Numbered from the stretch's first letter, positions 41,123-50,532 are shown. The stretch: DNA of 64,000 bases from an uncultured Phycisphaerales bacterium (GCA_905480395.1 CAJQQE010000001.1:1-64000), one strand, 5' to 3'. Notes: a model not told the origin generated them from the letters alone. Translations and numbers: made by a program.

Positions 41123-44100
41123 TCATTCGTCCGAGGCTTCCACCTTGGCAAACTTGCGACGGCGATCTTCTTTGCGCGGTGGAATGAAGCCGCCGCGAAC
41201 TCGAACCCCATCTGCGCCAGCCTCTCGGAGGCGGGCCACCAGTGCATCATCAGGAACCACGCGAATTCCCGGCGACGCCAACACGACATGTTGGCCGTTG
41301 GCGAGACGCAAATGTATGACCGTCTCGACCGGCCGGCCCGAAAGAGCTTGGACGCTCCCTGCCGACTGCTTCAACTGTCCCGAGACGAACTCCATTCGCC
41401 GTCGGAACATCTCATCGGTCTCGTCATCCTTCGTCTGATCGAACAGGATTTCGATTCGCGTCGAAAGCAGACTCGAAACCTTGTCGATCGGGATGATCTG
41501 GTCGACGACGATCTGCGGCTCACCTCGACCGGTTTCGACTTGCCCCACGAGTACGACGGTGCGATCGACCTGGATCTCCTCGGCATGTCGGGCGAACGCC
41601 TCGCTGAACACCACGCCTTCGACCGTCCCATGCTTATCGGAAAGCGTGGTCATGGCCATCTTGGAGCCGTTTCGGGTGATCACCGGGCGAACCCGGTTGA
41701 TCACGCCCGCAAAGACCACCGGACTTTCATTCGGCAGATCGCCGAGGCGGTTGCTGACCACGTTGCAGAACTCGGCAATGAGATTTCCGATTCCGTCCAG
41801 CGGATGGCCGGAGACATGAAAACCGAGCGTCTCTTTCTCTTCCGCGAGTCTGGTCATCTGATCCCAAGGCTTCACCTCCGGCAACGGCAACCGCGGTGCA
41901 TTCCCGCTGGGTCCATCAGCTTCGTCGTCGCCCCCGCCGCCGAAAAGCATGTTCTGGCCAGCCGAACGATCGGCGGCCAATGACTTTCCGGCCTTGAACG
42001 CGTCGGGGACCGCGACCAACATTGCCGCCCGCGCATCCTCGCCATGCACCGAATCAAAGGCGCCGGCTCGAACCAGTGACTCGATTGCTTTTTGATTGAC
42101 TCGGGCGTGATCAATCCGCTCGCAGAATTCGTGCAGCGACTCGTATGGACCAGTCTCGTTCCGCGACTCGACGATGGAGGCAATCCCGTCCTTCGCAATT
42201 CCCTTGATTGCTTGAAGACCGAAACGAACATGTCCACTGCAGTTGGACGGACGCTCGCCGGTATCAAAGACCACATTGAAATCTTCGCCCGAGAAATTCA
42301 CGTCCGGCGGTCGTACATCCACGCCGACATGCCGTTTCTCTGGAGTCGAATCAGGGAACGGAACCCGGAGGCAATCCTCAAGATAGATTGACCAATCTTC
42401 GACCTTCTTGGCCTGGCTCTCAAAGGTCAGTACCGCCGCCATGTACTGGTTCGGAAAGTAAGTCTTCAGGTACGCGGTCTGATACGCGACGATCGCGTAA
42501 CCCGTGGAGTGGCTCTTGTTGAACCCATACCCTGCGAATTTCAGAATCAGGTCGAACAATTCTTCCGCCTGTTTGGCGCCCACCCCTTGCTTCGCGGAAC
42601 CGGCGACAAACTCGGCCCGGGCCGAATCGATAACGCTGATCTTCTTCTTCGAGATCGCCTTGATGACCGTGTACGCGGTGCGAAGCGGAATGCCGCCGAG
42701 CCCGTGCAGCACCTGCATGACCTGCTCTTGATACACCATGATGCCGTAGGTCTCGGCGGTGTATCGATCGACGATCTCGTGGACGGATGGCACCTGCTGT
42801 TGTCGGTGCTTCCGAGCGTTGTAATCGGGGATCAGGTCCATCGGCCCTGGCCTGAAGAGCGCGTTCGCAGCGATCAGATCCTCGAGTCGGTCGGGCTGCA
42901 TCTCGGTGAGCAGTTTCCGCATGCCACCCGACTCAAACTGAAAAATGCCACTGGTATCACCTCGACGAAACAACTCCAGGACCCGCTGGTCATCGAGCGG
43001 CACACGTTCCAGATCCAGTGGATGGATTGCGGTCCGCGAGGCCGCGGTTCCAGTTTTCGGCATTTCTTGGCCGACTGCGGACCAGATCTCCGCCTCGGGA
43101 ATCGAGTTGATAATCAACTGACGGGCGCGCTCGATCGTCGAGAGCGTCCGTAATCCGAGAAAGTCCATCTTGAGCAGGCCGATATGTTCGCAGGTCGGGC
43201 CGTCCCACTGGGTGACCACATCGTCACTTCCAGACGTCTTGCAGAGCGGCACGATGTCATCGAGCGGACGCGTTGCCATGATGACGCCGGCGGCGTGAAC
43301 CCCAGCGTGCCGCGCATGGTTCTCTAACGCTCGCGCGGCATTGACCACCCGCTGTACGCGAGGATCGCCATCGCAAGCGGCTCGCAGCTCCGGCTCCTTC
43401 TGCAGCGCATCATCGATGGTGATGTTGAGTTCCGCCGGAACCAGGTTGGCGAGCTTCTGTCCTTCGGACGGTGCAAAACCCATCACGCGAGCGACATCCT
43501 TGATCGCCGCCTTGGCTTTCAATCGACCAAACGTAATGATCTGCGCGACGTGTCCGTACTTCTGCCGGACATGGTTGATCACCTCGCCTCGGCCGTTCTG
43601 ACAGATATCAATATCGATATCGGGATACTCCGCTCGATCCGGATCGGTGAATCGTTCGAAGAGCAACCCGTAATGCACCGGACACGCGTTGGAGAGTCCG
43701 AGCACGTATCCGACCATTGTTCCGACTCCGGAACCACGAGCATTCGATGGAATGCCGCGTTGGCGAGCCCAGTTCACGAAGTCCCAGACAATCAGGAAGT
43801 ACGCGGAAATGAGCTTGTCCGCCAGCACTTTCAATTCACGTTCAAGCCTCGCTCTGATCTCTTCGGTAACCCCGTCAGGACCGTATCGCCAGATCAGTCC
43901 CGCCTCACAAAGATCCCGCAGCGCGCGGTCACATCCATCCTTGAGCGCCTCCGCATCCGCCGCATCGGCGGATTGCTCGTCGAACGGTCGGAGTTCGAAA
44001 CGGGCGCAATATCTTTTGAACCACTCAGTCAGATCGCCGCCGTCGTAGCGAGGCGGCTCGCCCGGATGGATGACCTCGACGACCGGGGCATGGTTCTCGA

Positions 44101-45076
44101 CTGCGGAAAGGTCGACGTTGCAACGATCCGCAATGCGGACGGTGTTCTGAAGCGCTTCCTGTTCGTCGGCTTCAGGAAAGAGCGCCTTCATTTCTGCCGC
44201 ATTTTTGACGTAGATCTGTTCGGGATACCGGAGGCGATCCGGATCATCTTTGGTCTTGCCCATACTGATACAGCAGAGCGTGTCGTGATCGTCGTGGTCC
44301 TCAGCATTGAGAAAATGGGCGTCGTTGTCGATCACCAACGGAAGGTCGAGCTGCGCGGCCAGTTTCTTGAGGAGCGGATTGATTCGCTCCTGCTCCGGAA
44401 CATGTCGCTGAAGCTCGATAAAGAATCGAGGCTCGCCGTCTTCACCGGGCGCGAAGGTCTTCGCATGCCATTCTGCCTCGGCGATTGCGAGATCCCAGTG
44501 TCCCTGGTCGTTGGTTCGTACGAAGTTGGTGAGATGAAATGCGACCGAAGAACCGAGGTGTCCGTTAATGGCAACCAATCCGGCGTTCCGTTCTTCGAGC
44601 GTGCTCTTGTCCATCCGCGGCTTGTAGTAGAAGCCGTTGAGATAGGCGTCAGAACTGAGCTTCATCAGGTTCCGCCATCCGCCGATATCCAGCGCGAGTA
44701 GAACGAGGTGAAAACCACCATCCGCCACGCCGGTCCGCGTTCGATCGCGTCGATCTCCGGGCCGACCGTCTCGGTCCGGAGCGACGTACGCCTCGATTCC
44801 GAGGATGGGCTTGATCCCTTCCGCACGAGCGGTTGCGTTGAACTCAAACGCCGCGTGGAGATTTCCGTGATCCGTGACCGCGACCGCAGTCATCCCCAAC
44901 TCTTTCACCCGCTTGACGAGACGAGTGATCCGGTTCCCGCCATCGAGCAGGGAGTATTCGCTATGCAGATGAAGGTGCACGAAATCAGCCGCGGCATCGG
45001 GCTTCTTCACGACGGCGGTTGACGTCTTACTGGTCTTGCCAGTTTTCGATTTCGTACGGTCTTTCTTCTCAGCCAT
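41123..45076 (-). CDS. dnaE: DNA polymerase III alpha subunit
   Basis: About 1,317 residues. A Lys/Thr-rich N-terminal tail of about 30 residues precedes the PHP domain (FVHLHLHSEYSLLDGG, TDHGNLHAAFEF). The polymerase palm has PDIDIDICQNGRGEVI with the catalytic Asp pair, and KSHSTGYAIVAYQTAYLK, GFNKSHS and YQEQVMQVL are typical of DnaE1. A helix-hairpin region and an OB-fold (VVFAGVINRVRPVITRNGSKMAM) follow near the C-terminus. The end (RRKFAKVEASDE) is basic then acidic. ATG 45076 is chosen because GGAG lies 5 bases before it; the frame is open to ATG 45106. There is no sign of an intein. It is convergent with pdxH. Confidence 0.95.
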   Translation of the reverse strand: MAEKKDRTKSKTGKTSKTSTAVVKKPDAAADFVHLHLHSEYSLLDGGNRITRLVKRVKELGMTAVAVTDHGNLHAAFEFNATARAEGIKPILGIEAYVAPDRDGRPGDRRDRTRTGVADGGFHLVLLALDIGGWRNLMKLSSDAYLNGFYYKPRMDKSTLEERNAGLVAINGHLGSSVAFHLTNFVRTNDQGHWDLAIAEAEWHAKTFAPGEDGEPRFFIELQRHVPEQERINPLLKKLAAQLDLPLVIDNDAHFLNAEDHDDHDTLCCISMGKTKDDPDRLRYPEQIYVKNAAEMKALFPEADEQEALQNTVRIADRCNVDLSAVENHAPVVEVIHPGEPPRYDGGDLTEWFKRYCARFELRPFDEQSADAADAEALKDGCDRALRDLCEAGLIWRYGPDGVTEEIRARLERELKVLADKLISAYFLIVWDFVNWARQRGIPSNARGSGVGTMVGYVLGLSNACPVHYGLLFERFTDPDRAEYPDIDIDICQNGRGEVINHVRQKYGHVAQIITFGRLKAKAAIKDVARVMGFAPSEGQKLANLVPAELNITIDDALQKEPELRAACDGDPRVQRVVNAARALENHARHAGVHAAGVIMATRPLDDIVPLCKTSGSDDVVTQWDGPTCEHIGLLKMDFLGLRTLSTIERARQLIINSIPEAEIWSAVGQEMPKTGTAASRTAIHPLDLERVPLDDQRVLELFRRGDTSGIFQFESGGMRKLLTEMQPDRLEDLIAANALFRPGPMDLIPDYNARKHRQQQVPSVHEIVDRYTAETYGIMVYQEQVMQVLHGLGGIPLRTAYTVIKAISKKKISVIDSARAEFVAGSAKQGVGAKQAEELFDLILKFAGYGFNKSHSTGYAIVAYQTAYLKTYFPNQYMAAVLTFESQAKKVEDWSIYLEDCLRVPFPDSTPEKRHVGVDVRPPDVNFSGEDFNVVFDTGERPSNCSGHVRFGLQAIKGIAKDGIASIVESRNETGPYESLHEFCERIDHARVNQKAIESLVRAGAFDSVHGEDARAAMLVAVPDAFKAGKSLAADRSAGQNMLFGGGGDDEADGPSGNAPRLPLPEVKPWDQMTRLAEEKETLGFHVSGHPLDGIGNLIAEFCNVVSNRLGDLPNESPVVFAGVINRVRPVITRNGSKMAMTTLSDKHGTVEGVVFSEAFARHAEEIQVDRTVVLVGQVETGRGEPQIVVDQIIPIDKVSSLLSTRIEILFDQTKDDETDEMFRRRMEFVSGQLKQSAGSVQALSGRPVETVIHLRLANGQHVVLASPGIRVVPDDALVARLREAGADGVRVRGGFIPPRKEDRRRKFAKVEASDE

Positions 45077-45218
45077 CATCTCTCCATCCTTGGACGATGT
45101 GGTCATTCTAGACCGAGGACCAGCACGAATCCCCCATCAACGTCTCCATCGGCGCCTGATCCACGAGGCGGGAACCTCCCGAACGGCAATTCTCCGACCT
45201 CGCCTCCCAATCACGTCG

Positions 45219-45224
45219 TAGAAT
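45219..45224 (+). promoter_or_regulatory. Probable -10 element of the 103-residue membrane protein gene, leaderless layout
   Basis: TAGAAT, seven bases, then ATG 45232. The ATG at 45223 overlaps the hexamer and so is unlikely to be used. Confidence 0.4.
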
Positions 45225-45231
45225 GGAAGAT

Positions 45232-45543
45232 ATGGAACGTCCCAACCCATTCGCCCGAACCCCCTTTGTCCGCGTGGTCAACGTTGGACAGCAGATGGGT
45301 GATGGATGGCGCCGAATCGACCGTGGTGGACCTTGGAGCCGGTTCCTGGCCGGATTCATGGCCATTCTCCTTGCCGTGCCGATTCTCTTGATTGGACTCG
45401 TCTTGGTGGTGGCCTTGACCGCCTTCGGAATCGCCGCGGCGCTGGTGAGCCTCTTCATCGGACGCCGCCCCGGCCAGAAAAAAGCCACCGCGCCAGCCAC
45501 GCCGGGCCGCGAGAACGTCCGGGTGATTCCCCCAAGATCGTGA
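45232..45543 (+). CDS. Small membrane protein, unknown function
   Basis: 103 residues with a basic N-terminal part (NPFARTPFVRVVNVGQQM), two closely spaced or one long hydrophobic segment (FMAILLAVPILLIGLVLVVALTAFGIAAALVSLFIG) that could form a hairpin, and a basic Pro/Ala-rich tail (GRRPGQKKATAPATPG). It is divergent from dnaE and converges on the aminotransferase gene, 24 bases away. No family is recognised. Confidence 0.65.
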   Translation: MERPNPFARTPFVRVVNVGQQMGDGWRRIDRGGPWSRFLAGFMAILLAVPILLIGLVLVVALTAFGIAAALVSLFIGRRPGQKKATAPATPGRENVRVIPPRS

Positions 45544-45567
45544 AGCGGTCTTGGTCCCGATCCGTGA

Positions 45568-46437
45568 TTATTCTGCGAGCCACCACGCTCGGAGCTGCGT
45601 CGCGACGGGACCTGGCTTCCCATCTGCAATCTGTTCGCGCTCGACGCCGACGACCGGCAGGACACCCCAACTCGAGTTGGTGAGCAGAACTTCGTCGGCC
45701 TCAAGTACCGCGTTGATGTCGACCATCTTCCGGTGGATCAGATGTCCCTCGCCCGCCGCCCAGCCGAGGACCTCAGCCCGCACGATCCCCGGAAGCACCG
45801 GAGACGGGAGGCCGCCTTCTGGCTCTTCACCACGAACCAGCGGGGTCGTGAACTCTCCGTCCTTGACGAGAATGACATTGCTGACGCATCCTCCCGCAAG
45901 GTGATTCGAGACGGTGAACCAAAGGGCTTCACTCGCATTCTTGGCGGCCGCGGATTGCAGTTCGGCCAGCCTTGGCCAGTAGGCGAGCGTCTTATGCGCG
46001 GCGAAAGGATCGAGCGGATTCGCTCGAGCATCGGCCACGGTCGCTCTGATGCCTTTTTCGTAGAGCTCATCGGGGTACGCCGTGGTGGGCTGGGCCACAA
46101 TGAGAATCGTTGGCTCATGCCCCTCAGCGCCGCCATGCAGGAGATTGAGATCACCCCCACTGATCGTGAGTCTGACTCGAGAAGTCTCCAGCGCCGCCGC
46201 CGCCACCGTGGCATGGATGGCATCCGAAAGCGGACCTGATTTCAGCCGATCACTGAGCCGAGTCTCCCGGAGGGACACTTCGAGGCGATCGAGATGCTGA
46301 TGCAGATGGACCACTCGGGAACCACGTGCGGTCATGGTTTCGAAGAGTCCGACGGCGTGTTGGAATCCGGCATCGAAGGCGGAGATCCGGGCATCAACAA
46401 CTTTCTCAAGAGTTCCGTTCAACCAGACGGCGGTCAT
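45568..46437 (-). CDS. Class IV (PLP) aminotransferase-like enzyme
   Basis: 289 residues. Fold-type IV features: DARISAFDAGFQHAVGLFETM at the N-terminus, the PLP lysine in AAHKTLAYWPRL, and GCVSNVILVKDGEFTTPL with LLTNSSWGVLPVVGV near the end. Members include branched-chain aminotransferase, D-amino-acid aminotransferase and aminodeoxychorismate lyase (PabC). The KTLAYWPRLAELQSAAAKNASEALW region is most like the lyase/D-amino-acid type, but the choice is not certain. It overlaps the upstream gene (46434-46871) by four bases, so the two are co-translated. Confidence 0.85.
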   Translation of the reverse strand: MTAVWLNGTLEKVVDARISAFDAGFQHAVGLFETMTARGSRVVHLHQHLDRLEVSLRETRLSDRLKSGPLSDAIHATVAAAALETSRVRLTISGGDLNLLHGGAEGHEPTILIVAQPTTAYPDELYEKGIRATVADARANPLDPFAAHKTLAYWPRLAELQSAAAKNASEALWFTVSNHLAGGCVSNVILVKDGEFTTPLVRGEEPEGGLPSPVLPGIVRAEVLGWAAGEGHLIHRKMVDINAVLEADEVLLTNSSWGVLPVVGVEREQIADGKPGPVATQLRAWWLAE

Positions 46438-46871
46438 GAGTCACTCCCAGAATCGAATTCGATGGAATCCTCCAGAGGCCGCGGATCACGGCGCACATCC
46501 CGGAGCCGGGGCGGACGCTCTGCCCACCCGAGCACCACCCGCCTCCCATCAGCGCCAATCAGCGTCGCGGTCGCCACCTCCCCGAGATGGTCCGAGCGAA
46601 CCTCGATTGACTCGATACGCCGAGGCGATTGGAGATCATCGATGGCGGCCCTCGCCATCGGTTCGAGCGTGAATCCGGAGCTGCCGGCCGCGTCCCCGCG
46701 AGCAAGATCGGTTCCATCGAGCAGCCTGCTGGTTGCCAACTGCACCTCTGCCTTCCACGCCTCAGACGAGTCGGAGAAGAGGCTCAGAAGTACGGCGATC
46801 GCGAGCGCGAGCACCGGAAACAGGAGTCGCCGAGCCCACCATCTCTGATTCTTTGTTCGGGAGGGGATCAC
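46434..46871 (-). CDS. Membrane-anchored protein of unknown function
   Basis: 145 residues starting with GTG 46871. One N-terminal helix (LLFPVLALAIAVLLSLF) after a basic stretch anchors a soluble part of about 110 residues outside the cytosol. It has a strand-rich section (IEVRSDHLGEVATATLIGADGRRVVLGW) that might be a small beta domain. It overlaps the class IV aminotransferase gene by four bases, which suggests a functional link that I cannot identify. TACACT six bases before the GTG suggests a leaderless transcript. Confidence 0.6.
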   Translation of the reverse strand: MIPSRTKNQRWWARRLLFPVLALAIAVLLSLFSDSSEAWKAEVQLATSRLLDGTDLARGDAAGSSGFTLEPMARAAIDDLQSPRRIESIEVRSDHLGEVATATLIGADGRRVVLGWAERPPRLRDVRRDPRPLEDSIEFDSGSDS

Positions 46872-46877
46872 GGCCCG

Positions 46878-46883
46878 AGTGTA
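46878..46883 (-). promoter_or_regulatory. Probable -10 element of the 46434-46871 gene, leaderless layout
   Basis: The minus strand reads TACACT, six bases, then GTG 46871, the likely start of the membrane-anchored protein. Confidence 0.4.
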
Positions 46884-46970
46884 CGCGACCCTGCGATTGT
46901 GCGACTATTCGCGAAGTGGGGGTTCCAGTTCTTGATCATTCCTCTCGGCACGAGATCCCGAGCACGCCAG

Positions 46971-47585
46971 ATGCTCGAAATTCGAAGACGCCCCGCGGTT
47001 CCTTGTCCGAACTGCGGTGGGAATCTGCGTGCGGGATCCCGTCGATGGAACTCCGACCCCCCGATGATGATTCGCCAATGCAGCCGGTGCGACTTCGCCC
47101 ATGCAGGATCGATCTCCCTGGCGATGTGGGGTCCTCGACGCTCGATGCGAATCCTCGGCTCGCGAGCCTTCCTCCTCGCCACGCTCTGCCTCGCGATCAC
47201 CACGGCGGGATTCAACGTGTCGATGCCGACCAGCACCACTTTCTTCTCCGGGTGGTTCCTCGGGCAAATCGCATTCGGTCTCTTCGCGGGCGGCATCATG
47301 CGAATTCTGGTCCCGCGGGCGAGCATCGTCTTGCTCACCGTGTTCTGGATGAGCCTTCTCATGCTCGGAGTGATCTTCCAGGGATGGATGACGCTCGTGA
47401 TCTCAAGCGGCCAGTCCGAGTACTTCATGCCTCCGCCGCCGCCCTCTCTTCCCGATATTGCGTATCTGTTCGGGTATAAGATCCTTCCAGCAGCGGGCGG
47501 GTTCTTCGTCGCGGCACTGTCCGTCTCCACGGCCCGAGAGGGAATTCGCATCGCGATCAACCGGCGGCGAGGTGACGATTCATGA
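46971..47585 (+). CDS. Zinc-ribbon membrane protein A
   Basis: About 204 residues from ATG 46971. An N-terminal zinc ribbon (CPNCGGNLRAG, later CSRC) is followed by four hydrophobic segments, with a proline-rich outside loop (FMPPPPPSLPDIA). The frame is open back to 46629 but that part is the complement of the previous gene. It overlaps the next gene by four bases (ATGA), and both share the plan of zinc ribbon then membrane helices, so they may be a heteromeric pair. No function is known. Confidence 0.65.
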   Translation: MLEIRRRPAVPCPNCGGNLRAGSRRWNSDPPMMIRQCSRCDFAHAGSISLAMWGPRRSMRILGSRAFLLATLCLAITTAGFNVSMPTSTTFFSGWFLGQIAFGLFAGGIMRILVPRASIVLLTVFWMSLLMLGVIFQGWMTLVISSGQSEYFMPPPPPSLPDIAYLFGYKILPAAGGFFVAALSVSTAREGIRIAINRRRGDDS

Positions 47586-48451
47586 GTGCCAACCACAGCC
47601 CCGAGAACGAAGTCCCCACGAGCAGCCCGCGAGAAACCCAGACCGGTACTCGCCTGATCGGGACCCGAGCCTGCCTCCGTTGCCATCACGAGCTCGACGG
47701 CCAGCCGATCATCCGGATCGAGCCGGAAGGATTGCTCGTCGCCCGTTGCCCGGAATGCGGACGAGCGTCACCGATCCTCGAGTACCCGGTGCTCGGCCAT
47801 TGGGGATCGCGGCTGGGAGTCGGTCTGCTCTTGCTCTACATCGTCATCGCGGTCGCAGCGGTGCTGAGCGTCGCCGCCACGTGTTTCGGCATCGCGCTCC
47901 AGATCACCGAGTCCTCGTATCGCGGCCTCCGCACGTTGATCCAATCGAAATGGGACGTGGCCTCGAGGGAGTCGGCGTTCGACACTTCCAACACCTGGGA
48001 GGCGAACCTGGCCTGGTGGCACGAGCGGGGGCCGGGCATCATCGCCGAGTTCGAAGCGACCCAGGGCCTGGGCTTCAGCTCGCTGCCGATTCTGGAAATG
48101 GGAGGGTTCGCTCTCCTCGCGGCCCTGTTCGGCGTGATCTGGGCAGGACTGTTCGCAGGTGTCCGCCGATCCAGACTCTGGATTCTCCCGATCGTGAGCT
48201 ATCTGATCACGATCGGGTTGGCGATCTTGATGACCCGCCTCGGCGATGGTCCGCTCGTACCCATCTATTGGATCGCCGATTCCGTGAGAGTGCGATCCCT
48301 GGTCCCATTCACGCTGCTCGCGGGGACGGTGGGATTGGAAATCGGCATTCTGATGGGGCGGCCCGTGCTCCGCATGCTCACTCGCCTTCTCCTTCCACCG
48401 AATCGCCAGAGCGACGTCGATTTTCTCTGGCGGGTCGACCGGAAGCGATGA
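47582..48451 (+). CDS. Zinc-ribbon membrane protein B
   Basis: 289 residues with an N-terminal four-cysteine ribbon (CLRCHHELDGQPI and CPECGRASP) and then about five hydrophobic segments, with an outside loop of about 70 residues containing Trp-rich sequence (TWEANLAWWHERGPG). Translation is coupled to zinc-ribbon protein A by ATGA overlap. The ribbon-plus-helices design is common in planctomycete genomes among uncharacterised membrane proteins. It is followed 48 bases later by the ABC-F gene. Confidence 0.65.
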   Translation: MSANHSPENEVPTSSPRETQTGTRLIGTRACLRCHHELDGQPIIRIEPEGLLVARCPECGRASPILEYPVLGHWGSRLGVGLLLLYIVIAVAAVLSVAATCFGIALQITESSYRGLRTLIQSKWDVASRESAFDTSNTWEANLAWWHERGPGIIAEFEATQGLGFSSLPILEMGGFALLAALFGVIWAGLFAGVRRSRLWILPIVSYLITIGLAILMTRLGDGPLVPIYWIADSVRVRSLVPFTLLAGTVGLEIGILMGRPVLRMLTRLLLPPNRQSDVDFLWRVDRKR

Positions 48452-48483
48452 GATGGAACCGGGTCGACGCCGCGCCGCTCCGA

Positions 48484-48489
48484 TACAAT
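48484..48489 (+). promoter_or_regulatory. Probable -10 element of the ABC-F gene, leaderless layout
   Basis: TACAAT, ten bases, then ATG 48500. There is no ribosome site in the ten bases (CCCCGGCCCC-like), which fits a leaderless start. Confidence 0.45.
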
Positions 48490-48499
48490 CCCCGGCCCC

Positions 48500-50482
48500 A
48501 TGCCACTTCTTACTCTTTCCGGAATCCGACATGAATTCTCGACCCGCGTCGTCCTTGATGGGGCGACGCTGGGGGTAGAACCCGGTGAAAAAATTGGATT
48601 GGTCGGACGAAATGGAGCCGGCAAGAGCACGCTCCTCAGAGTGATCACCGGCGATCTCACTCCCGACCAGGGATCAATGCAACTGGCACGCAGTATCCGG
48701 GTCGGGCATCTGTCCCAGCATCCAGAATTCGTTCCTGGCGACACGCTCCGGCAAGCTGCCGGTCGCGCCTTCGATCGCCTCCATGCCGCACAAGCGGAGC
48801 TTGAAAAAGTCTACGAAGACATGGCTTCCGCCGAAGGCGACGGACTCGAGCGTCTGATGGAAAAACAGGCCGAACTCGATACCCGTCTCGAACAGCTCGG
48901 AGGGTATGCCGTTGATCACCGCATCGACGCAACGCTCCACGGCCTGGGTCTTGAAGATGACCGATTCGATCAACCCGTCGACACCCTCTCCGGAGGACAG
49001 AAGGCGAGGCTTGGCCTGGCCCGGCTCCTCTTGGAATCACCCGACCTTCTGCTCCTCGACGAACCGACGAATCACCTCGACATCCTCGGGCGACGATGGC
49101 TCGAAACCTTCCTCGCAGAAGAGTTCAAGGGCGCGGTGATGCTGATCAGCCATGATCGATGGCTGCTCGATCGCGTGGTCACCAGGATCGTCGAAGTCGA
49201 AGCCGGGCAGGTCCGCGAGTATCCAGGGAACTACAAGGCCTTCATAGAGCAACGGCGAGAACGCAAAATCGTGGAAGGCCGAATCCATTCGAAGCAACTC
49301 GACAAGATCCGTTCCGAAGAGGCCTACATTCGCAAATACAAGGGCGGACAGCGAGCCAAACAAGCCCGAGGCCGGGAGGCCCGACTGGACCGATTCAAAG
49401 AAAACGAGCTCTCCGAACGCCCGGTCGAACTCGATGTGATGTCCCTCAATCTCCCGAAGCCACCGAGGGCGGGAGACGTGCTCATTGCCGTCGAACATCT
49501 TGCGAAAGCCTACGGTGATTGCCAGCTCTTCAGCGATCTCTCCCTCAGTCTTCGACCGGGAGATCGCATCGGCGTCATCGGGCCGAATGGCGCTGGAAAA
49601 ACCACCCTGATCCGAGCGATGCTCGAAGACATCGAATCTGACGCCGGAACGATTCGCCGCAGCCCACGACTCTCCGTCGGATGGTTTCGACAGACCCAGG
49701 ATCACATCGATCCGGAGCGAGAGGTTTGGCAGTACCTCCAGAAGACGATGGCGGATGCGAATCCAAACGGCCAGGTTCGGGAGCAGGACGCCCGGGATCT
49801 TGCGGGCGCCTTCCTTTTCTCGGGAAGCGAGATGGAAAAGCAGGTTCGACTCCTCTCCGGGGGTGAGCGAGCCCGAATGGTTCTGGCGGGACTCGTTGCA
49901 TCGCCGCTCAATCTCTTAGTGCTCGATGAACCGAGCAACCACCTCGACATCCCGAGCGCGGAGCGACTCGAACAGTCTCTGGTCAACTACGGCGATGAAA
50001 AGAAGGGTCGGGGCGGCGCAGTCTTCCTCATTAGTCACGATCGAGCCTTGATCGAAGCAACCTGTACCACGCTTCTGATATTCGATGGCGAAGGATCGAT
50101 TCGGGTATTCAACGGTCGATACTCCGAATGGATGGAGATCGAAAGAAAGCAGGAAGCAGAGGCGGAGGCGAAGATCGTTGCGGACCGAGACCGAGCCGCC
50201 ACGAAGGAACGGGCCGCGAAGGCGAAGAAGGAAACAAGCAAGCCTGCGTCGAAGAAGCGGTCGAATGCGCCGTCAGCACACTCGAAATTGTCGCTCAAAG
50301 AACTTGAGAAGAGGATTGAGCACACTGAGCGCCGAATTAGAGAGATCGACGATTCGATGATGGACTCGAAGGTTTACACGGATGGCAAAAAGACAAGAAA
50401 GCTCCAACAGGAACGGGAGCGCCTCTCCGCCGAGATTGAACCACTTGAATTCGAGTGGTCGTGCCGCGCCGAAGATCCCTGA
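48500..50482 (+). CDS. ABC-F family ATPase (Uup-like)
   Basis: 660 residues with two ATPase domains in tandem and no membrane segments. Domain 1: GRNGAGKSTLL, LSGGQKARLGLARLL, LLLDEPTNHLD. Linker (P-site tRNA interaction motif) with basic residues: YIRKYKGGQRAKQARGREAR. Domain 2: GPNGAGKTTLIRAM, LSGGERARMVLAGLV, LVLDEPSNHLD. The C-terminal 100 residues are a Lys-rich stretch and a coiled coil (LKELEKRIEHTERRI) typical of Uup-type proteins. ABC-F proteins bind the ribosomal E site and relieve stalled or antibiotic-bound ribosomes. Which subfamily cannot be said beyond Uup-like. Confidence 0.92.
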   Translation: MPLLTLSGIRHEFSTRVVLDGATLGVEPGEKIGLVGRNGAGKSTLLRVITGDLTPDQGSMQLARSIRVGHLSQHPEFVPGDTLRQAAGRAFDRLHAAQAELEKVYEDMASAEGDGLERLMEKQAELDTRLEQLGGYAVDHRIDATLHGLGLEDDRFDQPVDTLSGGQKARLGLARLLLESPDLLLLDEPTNHLDILGRRWLETFLAEEFKGAVMLISHDRWLLDRVVTRIVEVEAGQVREYPGNYKAFIEQRRERKIVEGRIHSKQLDKIRSEEAYIRKYKGGQRAKQARGREARLDRFKENELSERPVELDVMSLNLPKPPRAGDVLIAVEHLAKAYGDCQLFSDLSLSLRPGDRIGVIGPNGAGKTTLIRAMLEDIESDAGTIRRSPRLSVGWFRQTQDHIDPEREVWQYLQKTMADANPNGQVREQDARDLAGAFLFSGSEMEKQVRLLSGGERARMVLAGLVASPLNLLVLDEPSNHLDIPSAERLEQSLVNYGDEKKGRGGAVFLISHDRALIEATCTTLLIFDGEGSIRVFNGRYSEWMEIERKQEAEAEAKIVADRDRAATKERAAKAKKETSKPASKKRSNAPSAHSKLSLKELEKRIEHTERRIREIDDSMMDSKVYTDGKKTRKLQQERERLSAEIEPLEFEWSCRAEDP

Positions 50483-50532
50483 ACTGACCATGGCACAAAT
50501 CTAGATTGCGACCTTCGAGTCATCGCGCACGA

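Noticed and set aside
43550-44701. A 383-codon open frame on the plus strand inside dnaE
   Set aside because: It is the complement of a clear dnaE region. High GC in third codon positions leaves long open antisense frames, and its protein has no recognisable domain.
41123-45106. Possible intein in the long DnaE protein
   Set aside because: No Cys/Ser-start to His-Asn-Cys splice block is visible; extra length comes from the Lys-rich N-terminal tail and loops.
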